A stretch of DNA of 64,000 bases. It comes from Microbacterium flavum. GTDB lineage: Bacteria; Actinomycetota; Actinomycetes; Actinomycetales; Microbacteriaceae. Both the position numbers and the translations under genes were made by a program. The DNA lies in the NCBI RefSeq assembly GCF_018717645.1, contig NZ_JAFLHG010000001.1:186001-250000 (forward strand). The letters run 5' to 3'. Within the stretch, counting starts at the first letter, position 1; each line of letters opens with the position of its first letter. The notes under the pieces were generated by a model. The model was not told the origin of the DNA and made no database searches. It worked only from the letters and a program-made list of their open reading frames with translations. Below are positions 49,367 to 58,205 of the stretch, one piece after another.

Positions 49367-49642
49367 TCAGTCGTCTCCGCCGTGCCCACCGTGGTCGTCG
49401 CCGGCGTCGTCGCCCCCACGGTCGTCACCGGGCTCGACCCGCTCATCGCGCGGGGCGTCGCCCCCGTGGTCGTCGCCCGTTGCGGACGGAGAAGGCGTCG
49501 CGGACGGCGAAGGCGTCGCGATGGACGCGGGCACCCGAACGGGAACGGACTGCGCGAACGAGGCGTTGCCCCACAGCCCGACAGCGGCGGGTGTCGCCAC
49601 GACGGCGATCGCGGCGACGCCGAGGAGGATTCGTCTTTTCAT
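49367..49642 (-). CDS. Small exported Asp/His/Gly-rich protein in kinase operon
   Basis: A 91-residue protein with a signal peptide (MKRRILLGVAAIAVVATPAA, cleavage near ASFAQS at about 31). The mature part is low complexity: a Pro/Ser/Thr linker PSPSATPSPSAT and an acidic tail of Asp, Gly and His with several DDHGG repeats, like a disordered metal-binding segment. No known domain. GGAAGG lies 6 bases before the ATG. It is the first gene of the operon with the histidine kinase and the response regulator, whose start abuts its stop, so it may feed the sensor. Confidence 0.75.
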   Translation of the reverse strand: MKRRILLGVAAIAVVATPAAVGLWGNASFAQSVPVRVPASIATPSPSATPSPSATGDDHGGDAPRDERVEPGDDRGGDDAGDDHGGHGGDD

Positions 49643-49751
49643 GATGACCTTCCGCTCATTCTCACGCTTCCGCGTCCGCCTGTCGTGCGGCGCCGCCGCA
49701 TGCTCGTGGTTCCACCCTCGACCGCGGCCGAAGCCGCGGCAATCGCACCTT

Positions 49752-49792
49752 GGTCCTACGACCAGGCCCGACCCCGGCGGGTACTACGACCA
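49752..49792. promoter_or_regulatory. Direct repeats GGTNCTACGACCA, likely response-regulator sites
   Basis: GGTCCTACGACCA (49752-49764) and GGTACTACGACCA (49780-49792) differ at one base and are 28 bases apart, in the region between the kinase operon and the divergent exported-protein gene. The inner GGTCCTACGACC has a near-palindromic form, as expected for a LuxR-type dimer. Confidence 0.6.
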
Positions 49793-49863
49793 TGGTCCGA
49801 TTGCCGGGCGCGAGGGGAGGAACGCACAGTGGCATTGCTCACCCCCACGAAACGAGGCATCCC

Positions 49864-50721
49864 ATGAGCAGACGCACACTCCCCCGCCGCACGGTCATCG
49901 CCCTCACCGCGGTGCTGGCGGCTTCCGGCATCCTGTTCAGCGGCGGCGCCGCGCAGGCGAAGACCACTGCGGGAGGCGGCGACTACGCCGTCACCGTCAA
50001 CGGCACCACCTACAACCCCGCGCCCGGGAAGGATCTCAAGCTCCAGGACCTCGCCGTCAGCGGCGCCGTCACCGTCGCGGGTCGCAACAACCGCTTCACG
50101 ATCGATCCCGCGACCCTCGGCGTGTACGACTACACACTCACAGGTGCGGCCGACACGCAGCGAATGGTCACGTCCCCGACTGTCGTGTTCGCCTCGAAGG
50201 TGCCGACCTTGACGACGGGCCAGCTCTCGGGAGTGCGTCTGTCGAAGCTGGAGCTGAAGGATGACGCGGTCATCGCGATCTTCACCACCGCCGCCGGGAA
50301 GCTGAAGATCCAGGCGAAGGACGGCGCGCAGGGCGGCATCTTCCAGATGGAGCCCGAGTTCGCCGGCCCGGTCGAACTGGTCCACACCCTCGGCCCGGGG
50401 CTGTTCTACTTCGTCAACTCGTTCACCGGGAAGGTGAACTTCGGCGACGGCGTCGACGCGGTGACGGGCGGCTCCGGGGCGCACCAGATGCTCCTCGGCA
50501 AGGACAGCCCGCAGGTCGCCGTGAAGACCCTCCAGACCGGGACGGTCACGAAGTGGGTCGTCCAGCCCGGCGGCCGCATGGGCGGCGTGTTGGGTGAGGA
50601 TGCCATCGAGCTGTCCGCCGGCGCCACGAACTGCACCAGCCAGTGCCAGGCGCAGAACCGCATCAACGGATCGCTGCCCGTGCCGCCGGACCCCGTCAAC
50701 CCCACCCCCATCGGGGGCTGA
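49864..50721 (+). CDS. Exported protein of unknown fold, divergent from kinase operon
   Basis: A 285-residue protein with Sec signal (RTVIALTAVLAASGILFSGG, AQAK cleavage near 32). The mature part is beta-rich without a recognised domain: YAVTVNGTTYNPAPGKDLKL, then VTVAGRNNRFTIDPATLGVY, then PELVHTLGPGLFYFVNSFTG-like LVHTLGPGLFYFVNSF. The repeated LSGVRLSKLELKDDAVIAIF and KWVVQPGGRMGGVLGEDAIE blocks suggest a solenoid or sandwich. Two Cys near the end (NCTSQCQ) could pair. GAGG precedes ATG 49864. A strong terminator follows. The shared repeats suggest control by the neighbouring two-component system. Confidence 0.7.
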   Translation: MSRRTLPRRTVIALTAVLAASGILFSGGAAQAKTTAGGGDYAVTVNGTTYNPAPGKDLKLQDLAVSGAVTVAGRNNRFTIDPATLGVYDYTLTGAADTQRMVTSPTVVFASKVPTLTTGQLSGVRLSKLELKDDAVIAIFTTAAGKLKIQAKDGAQGGIFQMEPEFAGPVELVHTLGPGLFYFVNSFTGKVNFGDGVDAVTGGSGAHQMLLGKDSPQVAVKTLQTGTVTKWVVQPGGRMGGVLGEDAIELSAGATNCTSQCQAQNRINGSLPVPPDPVNPTPIGG

Positions 50722-50730
50722 CCCCGCCAC

Positions 50731-50764
50731 GCAGAGCCCCGGCGTCCCACCGCCGGGGCTCTGC
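50731..50764 (+). terminator. Strong hairpin after exported-protein gene
   Basis: A perfect 14-base stem (GCAGAGCCCCGGCG / CGCCGGGGCTCTGC) with loop TCCCAC, ten bases after the stop codon. There is no T-run, as is common in high-GC actinobacteria. Confidence 0.75.
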
Positions 50765-50841
50765 GCGTCTGGCGGCCAGAGGGCCAACGCTTCCCGGCGG
50801 GCGCGCCGCGCCGTCGCTCACACGCGGGAGGGGCTGCGATC

Positions 50842-51048
50842 TCAGCGCGAAGACGTCGTTCGCCGAACCAAGCGCACCGTCATGAGTGCCGCGAGCGAGA
50901 AGGGAATCGCCATCATCAGCGGCCACCATCGCTCGAACCAGTTCGTTCCGTGGCCCAACCAGAACATCCACACCCACAACGCCCAGCCGCCGAGCGCCGT
51001 CAGGGCGCAGACGATGATCCACACGATCAGACTTCGCCGCCTCGGCAC
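50842..51048 (-). CDS. Small two-helix membrane protein
   Basis: A 68-residue protein with two membrane helices, SLIVWIIVCALTALGGWALW and WWPLMMAIPFSLAALMTVRL, and basic ends (PRRR, VRRTTSSR). I do not recognise the family. GTG 51048 is chosen because TATCCT lies 13 to 8 bases upstream and there is no ribosome binding site; a longer frame from ATG 51132 would overlap the divergent MFS promoter and adds only an Arg-rich stretch. Divergent from the MFS gene. Confidence 0.65.
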   Translation of the reverse strand: MPRRRSLIVWIIVCALTALGGWALWVWMFWLGHGTNWFERWWPLMMAIPFSLAALMTVRLVRRTTSSR

Positions 51049-51055
51049 AGTCGTG

Positions 51056-51061
51056 AGGATA
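51056..51061 (-). promoter_or_regulatory. -10 hexamer TATCCT, promoter of small membrane protein
   Basis: TATCCT on the minus strand lies 13 to 8 bases before GTG 51048. Confidence 0.45.
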
Positions 51062-51145
51062 CGCCGGCCTGGCCGTGTTCGGTGCGATCGTGCGATCGTG
51101 CGATCGGCGAGGATCCTGACCGGACATGCCATCGGCGGCGCCGCC

Positions 51146-51151
51146 TAGGCT
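51146..51151 (+). promoter_or_regulatory. -10 hexamer TAGGCT, promoter of MFS gene
   Basis: TAGGCT lies 13 to 8 bases before GTG 51159; it falls inside the longer possible frame from ATG 51126 and therefore favours the shorter start. Confidence 0.5.
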
Positions 51152-51158
51152 GGTGAGG

Positions 51159-52511
51159 GTGGATGAAGTCGCAGCGGGGGCGTCCTCCGCCGGGCGCCCG
51201 GCGGAGGTGCTGCGCGTTCCGGCATTCGCGCTCTTCTGGAGCGCGACGACCATCCGGGCATTCGGCAGCGCCGCCGCCGGCGTGGCCTTCCAGGTGCTGA
51301 TCGTCACGGTCATCAATGCCACGCCGATCCAGATCAGTGTCTTGAGCGCGTTGGGGGTCGTCCCGTATCTCTTCCTCGGTCTGATCGTCGGCGCACTGAT
51401 GGACCGGTGGCGCCGTCAGCGCACTCTCGTGCTCACGAGCATCGGTCGCGCACTCGCGCTCGCGGCCATTCCCGTGATGCTGCTGACGAACACCTTGAGT
51501 TTCTGGACCCTCGCGATCGTCGTGCTGATACTGGGCGTGCTCACACTCTTCGCCGATTCCGCAGCGCAACCGCTTCTGCCGCTCCTCGTTCCGAGACGAT
51601 CACTCGTCGTGGCGAACGCGCGGCTCGGCCAGAGCGCGACCGTCGCCGCCACCGCCGGCCCCGCAGCCGGTGGCGCACTTCTGAACCTGATCGGTGCTCC
51701 GCTCCTGTTCGCCCTGGAGTCGGTCATCCTCGCGGTGTCCGCGTTGCTGCAGTCCCGGATCAAGGTCTCCGAAGCGGGGGCGCCGGCTCGCGTGCCCGGA
51801 CGCCACATCGGCCACGACATCACGGAAGGGTTCCACTACACCTACCGCCACCGCACTCTGCGTCCTCTCGCGCTCTCCGTGCACACGTGGTTCTTGGCCC
51901 ACAGCATCGTCACGACCTTGTTCGGCGTCTTCGTCCTGCGAGAGCTGGACGTTCCGGAGTGGGCGTTCGGACTGATACTGGCGTTCGGCGGAGTGGGCGG
52001 GTTCGTCGGCGCCATGCTCGCCCCCCGCACCGGAGCACGGCGCGGGGCTGGGCGAGCGATACTCCTCGGGCGTGGCCTCACCGTCGCGCCGTGGCTCGCA
52101 CTCGCTCTGCTTCCCGTTACGCCGACGACGTCGCTCGTCGTCCTGGTCGTCGTACTGTCGGCCGTGCAGTTCATCTACGCACTCTCGCAGGGGATTGAGG
52201 ACGCCAACGAGATGGGCTACCGCCAGGCCGCCGCCCCCGATGCGATGCAGGGCAGGATGAACTCGACCATCCGGACTGCCAATCGCGTCGTCTTCTTCAT
52301 CGGCGCCCTGGTCTCCGGCGCGATCGCGACCGCCCTGGGTTACCGGTTCGCGATCGGCCTCGCCGCGGTCATCTTCGCCGGCGCCGCGCTCATCATCGCC
52401 TTCTCCCCCGTCCGCCGGGCGCGACATGAAGACGACCACTCCATCGCCGGGCTCTCCGAGGAGGGGTTCCCTCCCGCGCAGACTGCACCCACCGCGAGCC
52501 CCGAGGTCTAG
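51159..52511 (+). CDS. MFS transporter (MFS_3, enterobactin-exporter-like)
   Basis: A 450-residue MFS protein with 12 helices. RVPAFALFWSATTIRAFGSA in helix 1, LIVGALMDRWRRQRTLVLTS (motif A) after helix 2 and RSLVVANARLGQSATVAATA in helix 5 are typical of the MFS_3 group, which includes EntS and macrolide exporters. Substrate unknown. No regulator gene is adjacent. GTG 51159 is preferred over ATG 51126 on promoter position. The coding sequence uses somewhat more AT-ending codons than its neighbours (for example CTGATACTGG), a weak sign of a different history. Confidence 0.88.
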   Translation: MDEVAAGASSAGRPAEVLRVPAFALFWSATTIRAFGSAAAGVAFQVLIVTVINATPIQISVLSALGVVPYLFLGLIVGALMDRWRRQRTLVLTSIGRALALAAIPVMLLTNTLSFWTLAIVVLILGVLTLFADSAAQPLLPLLVPRRSLVVANARLGQSATVAATAGPAAGGALLNLIGAPLLFALESVILAVSALLQSRIKVSEAGAPARVPGRHIGHDITEGFHYTYRHRTLRPLALSVHTWFLAHSIVTTLFGVFVLRELDVPEWAFGLILAFGGVGGFVGAMLAPRTGARRGAGRAILLGRGLTVAPWLALALLPVTPTTSLVVLVVVLSAVQFIYALSQGIEDANEMGYRQAAAPDAMQGRMNSTIRTANRVVFFIGALVSGAIATALGYRFAIGLAAVIFAGAALIIAFSPVRRARHEDDHSIAGLSEEGFPPAQTAPTASPEV

Positions 52512-52611
52512 CCGCACTCCTCGCACTCGTTGAGCCGGTGACGGGAGGCACGATCACGGCCGCCGGGCCACTGGGGGACGCAGGAACGTCCTCTGACCAG
52601 CCGAGAATTGG

Positions 52612-52700
52612 CGGAGACGGAGGGATTTGAACCCTCGGTCCCCGTAAGGGGACTCCACCTTAGCAGGGTGGTGCACTAGGCCTGACTATGCGACGTCTCC
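52612..52700 (-). tRNA. tRNA-Ser (anticodon GCT)
   Basis: An 89-base class II tRNA on the minus strand. The acceptor stem is GGAGACG/CGTCTCC with discriminator G, the anticodon stem-loop is CACCCTGCTAAGGTG giving GCT, a long variable arm GTCCCCTTACGGGGAC follows, and the T arm is GAGGGTTCAAATCCCTC. CCA is not encoded. It lies 118 bp downstream of the LCP gene. Confidence 0.96.
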
Positions 52701-52817
52701 AGGCGTTCAGCGGCCGAAACCGCGCGAACGCACCCGGCAATCATAACCGGTCGCCGCACCGAACCCGAACCGCGCACGAACCGCGCCGAGACCGGCCGGG
52801 CCGCTCGCGGGATCCGC

Positions 52818-54113
52818 TCAGCGCTCGGCCTGCGTGCAGGTGACCTGCTTGGCGGTCTGACCCGTGATCACGGACGGCAGCGCGACCGGGGTCTGGCCGG
52901 TGGAGCCGTCACCGGCGCCTGCGTCCGGAGCGGCGCTGTCCGTCGGTGCGGGGGTCGCCGATGCATCGGTCGAACCCTGCTCGGCCTCGCCGACGACAGC
53001 GGTGCCGTAGCCGTCGCTCGTCGACCCGGTCAGCTGCAGCGGCTGGTTCGCGGCGAGCGCCTCGAAGAGGACGTCGGCGGCATCCGTCAGCGGCAGGACG
53101 TGCGAACCGTCCGACGCGTAGGCCGTCGGGTACTGCACGAAGACGATGTCCTCGTAGGGCACGCTGCGCACCGCCATCGCGATCTGCACCATGCGCTGCG
53201 GGTTGGCGAGCGACTGGCTCAGCACGAGCTGGCCGTTCGTCACCTGCTGGACCGCGGTCGTCGCGAGGTTCAGAAGAGTCGCGGGGTTGCCGAGGACGCC
53301 GCCCGACTGGAGCTTGCGCACCATCGAGCTCATGAACTGCTGCTGGTTGGAGATGCGCCCGAGGTCGGAACCGTCGCCGATGCCGTGTCGGATGCGCAGG
53401 AACTGCAACGCCTCGACGCCCTGAAGCGTGTGCGTGCCGGCCGTGAGGTTCAGACCGGTGTGCGAATCGCTGATGTCGTCCGCGACGCAGACGTCCACGC
53501 CCCCGATGGCGTCCGACAGGTTGATGACACCCGTCCAGCGGATCGCGGCGGCGAACCGGATGTCGACACCGGTGAGCTTCTCGACCGTCGCCACGCTGCA
53601 GCTGAGCCCGCCGTACATGTACGAGACGTTGAGCATCTGGGCGCTCATCGCGGAGTATTCGGTGCCGTCCTGCCCCGTGCACGCCGGGATCGGGACGATC
53701 ATGTCGCGCGGGAAGGAGACCACCGTGACCCGGCGGGGCTCGTCGGAGATGTGCACGAGCATCGTGACATCGTTTCGCTCGCCGTCCGTGTCGCCCTCTT
53801 GGCACGCCCCCGACAGCGCCGTGTTCGGCCCCTCGCACGAGTCGGTGCCGACGAGCAGCATGTTCACGCCGCCCTCGATCTCACCCAGGGACGGGGGCAG
53901 CTGCGAATCGTCGTCGCCGATCGATACGCCCGCATCGCTCACCGCACGGGCCGCATCCCACACCGCGAAGGCTCCGACCGCCGACACGCTGATGACAGCG
54001 ACGGCCACCATCGCGCCGAGCACCGTCAGCACCTGCAGGAGGGGGTTGGGCGAGCGGAGGACACCGTGCCGCGCGACGGGCGTCCGACGGGACCGGTCCG
54101 TGCGTGGGCTCAC
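52818..54113 (-). CDS. LytR-CpsA-Psr (LCP) family cell-wall transferase
   Basis: A 431-residue enzyme that attaches anionic or secondary polymers to peptidoglycan. An N-terminal membrane helix VLTVLGAMVAVAVISVSAVG (about residues 30-49) anchors it, and the LCP domain follows: GGVNMLLVGTDSCEG, GERNDVTMLVHISDE, VVSFPRDMIVPIP with the polyprenyl-phosphate-binding Arg and Asp, and FLRIRHGIGDGSDLGRISNQ. The C-terminal 70 residues are Ala/Ser/Pro/Thr-rich and end in a Cys-containing tail. GTG 54113 has AAAGGA about 6 bases upstream; a longer in-frame start at 54275 would run through tRNA-Ser(TGA) and is rejected. Confidence 0.93.
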   Translation of the reverse strand: MSPRTDRSRRTPVARHGVLRSPNPLLQVLTVLGAMVAVAVISVSAVGAFAVWDAARAVSDAGVSIGDDDSQLPPSLGEIEGGVNMLLVGTDSCEGPNTALSGACQEGDTDGERNDVTMLVHISDEPRRVTVVSFPRDMIVPIPACTGQDGTEYSAMSAQMLNVSYMYGGLSCSVATVEKLTGVDIRFAAAIRWTGVINLSDAIGGVDVCVADDISDSHTGLNLTAGTHTLQGVEALQFLRIRHGIGDGSDLGRISNQQQFMSSMVRKLQSGGVLGNPATLLNLATTAVQQVTNGQLVLSQSLANPQRMVQIAMAVRSVPYEDIVFVQYPTAYASDGSHVLPLTDAADVLFEALAANQPLQLTGSTSDGYGTAVVGEAEQGSTDASATPAPTDSAAPDAGAGDGSTGQTPVALPSVITGQTAKQVTCTQAER

Positions 54114-54166
54114 GGGGGTTCCTTTCGGTGAAGCCACGGCGGGGCACAGGGCCCGCACCGCGAAAG

Positions 54167-54251
54167 CGGAGGGTGTGGGATTCGAACCCACGGGACATCG
54201 CTGCCCACTGGTTTTCAAGACCAGGTCCATCGGCCGCTCGGACAACCCTCC
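54167..54251 (-). tRNA. tRNA-Ser (anticodon TGA)
   Basis: An 85-base class II tRNA on the minus strand. The acceptor stem is GGAGGGT/ACCCTCC with discriminator G, the anticodon stem-loop is CTGGTCTTGAAAACCAG giving TGA, the variable arm contains TGGGCAGCGATGTCCC, and the T arm is GTGGGTTCGAATCCCAC. It lies 114 bp downstream of the HAD gene of the serS operon. Confidence 0.96.
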
Positions 54252-54365
54252 CGGCGGAGACGCGGCGAAGCGCATCCGTCGAACAGGCGTCGAGTCTAGT
54301 CGAGGCGACGCCTCATCATCCCGCGCCCTCCTGAGTGAGGACTGAACGGCACGCGAGAATCGCCC

Positions 54366-55292
54366 TCAGAGGGCGCGGAGCACGTCCGCGACGCCGCCCG
54401 AATGCACGGACGCCGTCGTCTCCCCCGCAGCGCGGCGCACCTCGTCGGGGCCCTGACCCATCGCGATCGCTCGGCCGCCATGCGCCTGCGCCCAGCGGAG
54501 CATGCCGACGTCGTTGCGCCCGTCGCCCATGACGAGCACCCGATCGGGCGGGACGCCGAGCCAGGTCCGGACCCTCTCGAGCGCAGTGGACTTGTCGACA
54601 CCCTGCGGCGCGATGTCGAGCCACGCCGACCATCCCACCGCGTAGGACACCTTCGTGAGGCCGATCCGGTCGACGAGAGTCAGGAAGTCCTCGTCCGACT
54701 CATCCGGCGAGACGACGACGACACGGCAGACCGGCTGTGCGGACAGTTCTGCGAAAGGCACGCGGCGCGCGTGGACGAGGTTCCAGTCATCCATCGGCTC
54801 GGTGTACAGCCGCGCGCCGTCGGCGAGCTCGACCATGTACTTCGCGTGCGGGAGGTGGTCCCGCAGGTGCGCGAGCACCTCGGTCGGATCGAACGTCTCG
54901 ACGTGGAAGCGCTCGTAGACGCTCTCCTCGCCGAGGTCGCCCGATGCGCGCTTCATGATGACGGCGCCGTTCGAGCAGACCGCGTACTCCGGCGCGAGGT
55001 CGAGGACGTGCTGGATGCCGCGGGTCCCCTCCCACGAACGCCCGGTGGCGAGCATGACCTCATGGCCGGCACGGTGCGCGTGCGCGACCGCGTCGACGAC
55101 CCCCGGACTGAGCGTCTCGTCCTCGAGGAGGACCGTGCCGTCCACGTCGAGGGCGATGAGGAGCGGCTGCGTCGGCAGGGCGGGATTCTCCGCGTCCGCC
55201 GCGATCCCCTCGACCAGCTGCGCCGCCGTCTCCGGAGCGGTCACCTCGATCGACCCTGTCGGCGGGAGCGTCGCGTCCTCGGCGTCCGTCAT
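54366..55292 (-). CDS. HAD-IIB (Cof-type) phosphatase
   Basis: A 308-residue HAD hydrolase. After about 40 less conserved residues, motif I is [16 protein letters not shown] with the nucleophile Asp, motif II is [11 protein letters not shown], the Lys of motif III lies in [14 protein letters not shown] and motif IV is [17 protein letters not shown]. The C2B cap is typical of Cof-type sugar-phosphate or flavin-phosphate phosphatases. The ATG overlaps the stop of serS (ATGA), an arrangement common in actinobacteria, so it is co-translated with seryl-tRNA synthetase though no biochemical link is known. Confidence 0.92.
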   Translation of the reverse strand: MTDAEDATLPPTGSIEVTAPETAAQLVEGIAADAENPALPTQPLLIALDVDGTVLLEDETLSPGVVDAVAHAHRAGHEVMLATGRSWEGTRGIQHVLDLAPEYAVCSNGAVIMKRASGDLGEESVYERFHVETFDPTEVLAHLRDHLPHAKYMVELADGARLYTEPMDDWNLVHARRVPFAELSAQPVCRVVVVSPDESDEDFLTLVDRIGLTKVSYAVGWSAWLDIAPQGVDKSTALERVRTWLGVPPDRVLVMGDGRNDVGMLRWAQAHGGRAIAMGQGPDEVRRAAGETTASVHSGGVADVLRAL

Positions 55293-56578
55293 GCGATCGG
55301 CTCCGCCACGGACAGACCGCCCAGGTAGGGCCGCAGGACCTCGGGGATGACGACGGAGCCGTCCTCCCGCTGGTGGGTCTCGAGGATCGCGACGATCCAT
55401 CGCGTCGTGGCGAGCGTGCCGTTGAGCGTCGCGACCGGCGCGGTCTTGCCCGCACCGCCGCCGCTCCCGCCCTCCAGGGCCGGCCGGTACCGCACATCCA
55501 GGCGACGCGCCTGATACGTCGTGCAGTTGCTCGTCGAGGTGAGCTCGCGATAGGCATCCTGCGTCGGCACCCACGCCTCGACGTCGTACTTGCGGGCGGC
55601 GCTCGATCCGAGGTCTCCCGCGGCGACGTCGATCACGCGGTAGCTGAGGCCGAGGTCCTGGAGCATCTGCTCCTGCAGAGCGACGAGGCGCAGGTGCTCC
55701 GCCTCGGCATCCTCCGGCGTCGTGTAGACGAACATCTCGAGCTTGTTGAACTGGTGCACGCGGATGATGCCGCGCGTGTCCTTGCCGTACGAGCCCGCCT
55801 CACGCCGGTAGCAGGTGGACCACCCGGCGTATCGCTTGGCGCCCGCCGTCAGGTCGATGATCTCGCCCATGTGGTAGCCGGCCAGCGGCACCTCGCTCGT
55901 GCCGACGAGGTAGAGGTCGTCCGCCTCGAGCTTGTAGACCTCGTCCGCGTGCTGCCCGAGGAATCCGGTGCCGCGCATGACCTCCGGCCGCACGAGCGTG
56001 GGCGGGATCATCGGGATGAATCCGGCGTCAACCGCCCGCTGCAGCGCGAGGGACATGAGCGCGTACTCGAGGCGCGCGCCGATGCCGGTCAGGAAGTAGA
56101 ACCGACTGCCGGAGACCTTGGTGCCCCGCTCCATGTCGATCGCCCCGAGCTTCTCGCCGAGCGCGAGGTGATCGCGCGGTGCGAAGTCGAAGGAGGCCGG
56201 CTCGCCGTGCGTCCGCAGGGTGACGAAATCCTCCTCGCCGCCGGCGGGAACCCCGTCGATGACGATGTTCTCGATGCGCGCGAGGGCCTCATCTGCGGCG
56301 GCCTCGGCATCCGTCACGGCGAGCTGCGCGACCTTCACGCGGTCGCTGAGGTCCTTCGCCTGCGCGACGAGGGCGGGCTTGTCCTCCTTGGGCGCCCGGG
56401 CGACGAGCTTGCCGTGCGCGTTCTGCTCGGCCCGCAGCTCCTCGAACGCGGTGATGGCCGCGCGGCGAGCGCGGTCGGCCGCCACCGCGGCATCCACCGT
56501 CTCCGGCGACTCGCCGCGTGCCTCTTGAGAGCGCTTGACGAGGTCGGGGTTGTCGCGGAGCAGAGCGAGATCGATCAC
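55289..56578 (-). CDS. serS: Seryl-tRNA synthetase
   Basis: A 429-residue class II synthetase that charges tRNA-Ser. The N-terminal coiled-coil arm (residues about 25-100) is followed by motif 1 around [20 protein letters not shown], motif 2 in [20 protein letters not shown], and motif 3 in SAEPIA-preceding [19 protein letters not shown]. Length is normal. GTG 56578 has TAGACT exactly 12 to 7 bases before it, so the message is probably leaderless. It is followed by the HAD gene, and two tRNA-Ser genes with different anticodons lie within 3 kb downstream on the same strand. Confidence 0.97.
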   Translation of the reverse strand: MIDLALLRDNPDLVKRSQEARGESPETVDAAVAADRARRAAITAFEELRAEQNAHGKLVARAPKEDKPALVAQAKDLSDRVKVAQLAVTDAEAAADEALARIENIVIDGVPAGGEEDFVTLRTHGEPASFDFAPRDHLALGEKLGAIDMERGTKVSGSRFYFLTGIGARLEYALMSLALQRAVDAGFIPMIPPTLVRPEVMRGTGFLGQHADEVYKLEADDLYLVGTSEVPLAGYHMGEIIDLTAGAKRYAGWSTCYRREAGSYGKDTRGIIRVHQFNKLEMFVYTTPEDAEAEHLRLVALQEQMLQDLGLSYRVIDVAAGDLGSSAARKYDVEAWVPTQDAYRELTSTSNCTTYQARRLDVRYRPALEGGSGGGAGKTAPVATLNGTLATTRWIVAILETHQREDGSVVIPEVLRPYLGGLSVAEPIA

Positions 56579-56584
56579 CCGTCG

Positions 56585-56590
56585 AGTCTA
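56585..56590 (-). promoter_or_regulatory. -10 hexamer TAGACT, leaderless promoter of serS
   Basis: TAGACT on the minus strand is exactly 12 to 7 bases before GTG 56578. Confidence 0.6.
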
Positions 56591-56654
56591 GTTCTGCGCC
56601 TCGCCCGCCGGTCCGCCCGCGCGGGGGCGCCCCCGGCGCAGCGTCAGTGTTGGG

Positions 56655-58058
56655 TCAGTGGTGGAATCCGGGCTGCGGTGCGCGCGCGGGCAGCGGGCCC
56701 TCCAGGGAATCGAGGAAGGCCGTCTCGGCAGTGAGGTCTGCGAGGAACGCGTCCGCCAGGTCGTGGCTGAAGCCGTTGCGCACGACGATGCGCTGCACCG
56801 TGATCTCGGTGAGGTCGGCGGGCATCGGATAGGCGGGAACGAGCCATCCCTTCATCCGCAGGCGTTCGGAGAGGTCGTACAGCGTCCAGTTCGTGGTGTG
56901 CCCGTCGCGCAGACGCCAGGCGAACACCGGGATGTCGGAGCCGTCGTTCCACAGGTCGAAGGCCGGCATCGCCTCGATCTGCTGAGCGAGATACATCGCG
57001 ACCGCGCGGGACGCCGCCTGCACCCGGCGGTGGCCCTCGACCCCGAGCCGCAGGAAGACGTAGTACTGGAGCAGGACCTGTGCGCCCGGTCGAGAGAAGT
57101 TGAGCGCGAACGTCGGCATGTCACCGCCCAGATAGCTCACACGGAAGACCAGGTCGTCGGGAAGCGCCGCGGCGTCGCGCCACACGACCCAGCCGAGTCC
57201 GGGATAGACGAGCCCGTACTTGTGGCCCGAGGTGTTGATCGAGGCGACCCGGTCGAGGCGGAAGTCCCACGCGAGGTCGGGCTGGAGGAACGGCGCGATC
57301 ATGGCGCCGGATGCCCCGTCGACGTGGATCTTCACATCGAGGCCCGTCGTCCGCTGGATCTCGTCGAGCGCGGCGGCGATCTCGGCGACGGGCTCGTACA
57401 TGCCCGTGTAGGTGACACCCATGATCGCGACGACGCCGATGGTGTTCTCGTAGACGACACCCGCGAGGGCTGCCGGGTCGAGCACTCTGTGATCTTCGGT
57501 GAGGGGGACGAACCGCGCCTCCACGTCCCAGTAGTTGCAGAACTTCTCCCAGCACACCTGGACGGCGCTGGACATCACGAGGTTCGGCGCGTCGACGGTC
57601 TTGCCCGCGGCCCGTCGGGCGTGCTGCCAGCGCCGCTTCAGAGCGAGGCCGCCCAGCATGCACGCCTCGGACGAACCGATCGTCGAGGTGCCGATCGCGT
57701 GGTCGGGATCGGGGGCGTGCCAGAGGTCGGCGAGCATCGTCCAGCAGCGGGTCTCGATCGCGGCCGTGTGCGGATACTCGTCCTTGTCGATCATGTTCTT
57801 GTCGGCCGACTCGACGTACAGCCGGTTCGCGTGGTCGTCCATCCACGTGCCGACGAAGGTCGCGAGGTTCATCCTCGCGTTGCCGTCGAGCATCGCCTCG
57901 TCGCGGACGATCTGGTACGCGGTGTCGGGAAGGCTCTCACCGCCGGGCAGCCGGAACTTCGGCAGCACCGTGGCTTCGCCCGGCCGCGCGAAGAGGGGAC
58001 TCAGTTCCACCTCGTCGCGTTCGTCGTCGCCCCGGGCCGCCTGTGGAGTCGTCGTCAT
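56655..58058 (-). CDS. gadB: Glutamate decarboxylase
   Basis: A 467-residue PLP decarboxylase making GABA and CO2 from glutamate and consuming a proton. The PLP lysine is in INTSGHKYGLVYPGLGW (about residue 275), HVDGASGAMIAPFLQP contains the cofactor-ring Asp, and TSTIGSSEACMLGGLALKRR is the family signature. It ends QPGFHH, keeping the C-terminal His of the acid-activated enzymes. No glutamate/GABA antiporter is next to it, so acid resistance is not certain. GAGAGG lies 9 bases before the ATG. It is downstream of nothing on its strand and divergent from the lipid-kinase gene. Confidence 0.95.
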   Translation of the reverse strand: MTTTPQAARGDDERDEVELSPLFARPGEATVLPKFRLPGGESLPDTAYQIVRDEAMLDGNARMNLATFVGTWMDDHANRLYVESADKNMIDKDEYPHTAAIETRCWTMLADLWHAPDPDHAIGTSTIGSSEACMLGGLALKRRWQHARRAAGKTVDAPNLVMSSAVQVCWEKFCNYWDVEARFVPLTEDHRVLDPAALAGVVYENTIGVVAIMGVTYTGMYEPVAEIAAALDEIQRTTGLDVKIHVDGASGAMIAPFLQPDLAWDFRLDRVASINTSGHKYGLVYPGLGWVVWRDAAALPDDLVFRVSYLGGDMPTFALNFSRPGAQVLLQYYVFLRLGVEGHRRVQAASRAVAMYLAQQIEAMPAFDLWNDGSDIPVFAWRLRDGHTTNWTLYDLSERLRMKGWLVPAYPMPADLTEITVQRIVVRNGFSHDLADAFLADLTAETAFLDSLEGPLPARAPQPGFHH

Positions 58059-58193
58059 CGGTCGTGCCTCTCGTTCGTCGTCGCCGCGCCTCGTGGGCGC
58101 CGGACGAGTGTCTCGAGCGCCACGCTAGCGCGGCGTCATGCCGGGTGACAGGGGACGGGAACCCGGACGGGGAACCGTCGGATCGCGGACGAC

Positions 58194-58199
58194 TATCGT
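58194..58199 (+). promoter_or_regulatory. -10 hexamer TATCGT, leaderless promoter of lipid-kinase gene
   Basis: TATCGT is exactly 12 to 7 bases before ATG 58206. Confidence 0.55.
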
Positions 58200-58205
58200 G
58201 GGCGC

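Noticed and set aside
54114..54275. Longer start for the LCP protein
   Set aside because: The extension would translate through tRNA-Ser(TGA); GTG 54113 has a proper ribosome binding site.
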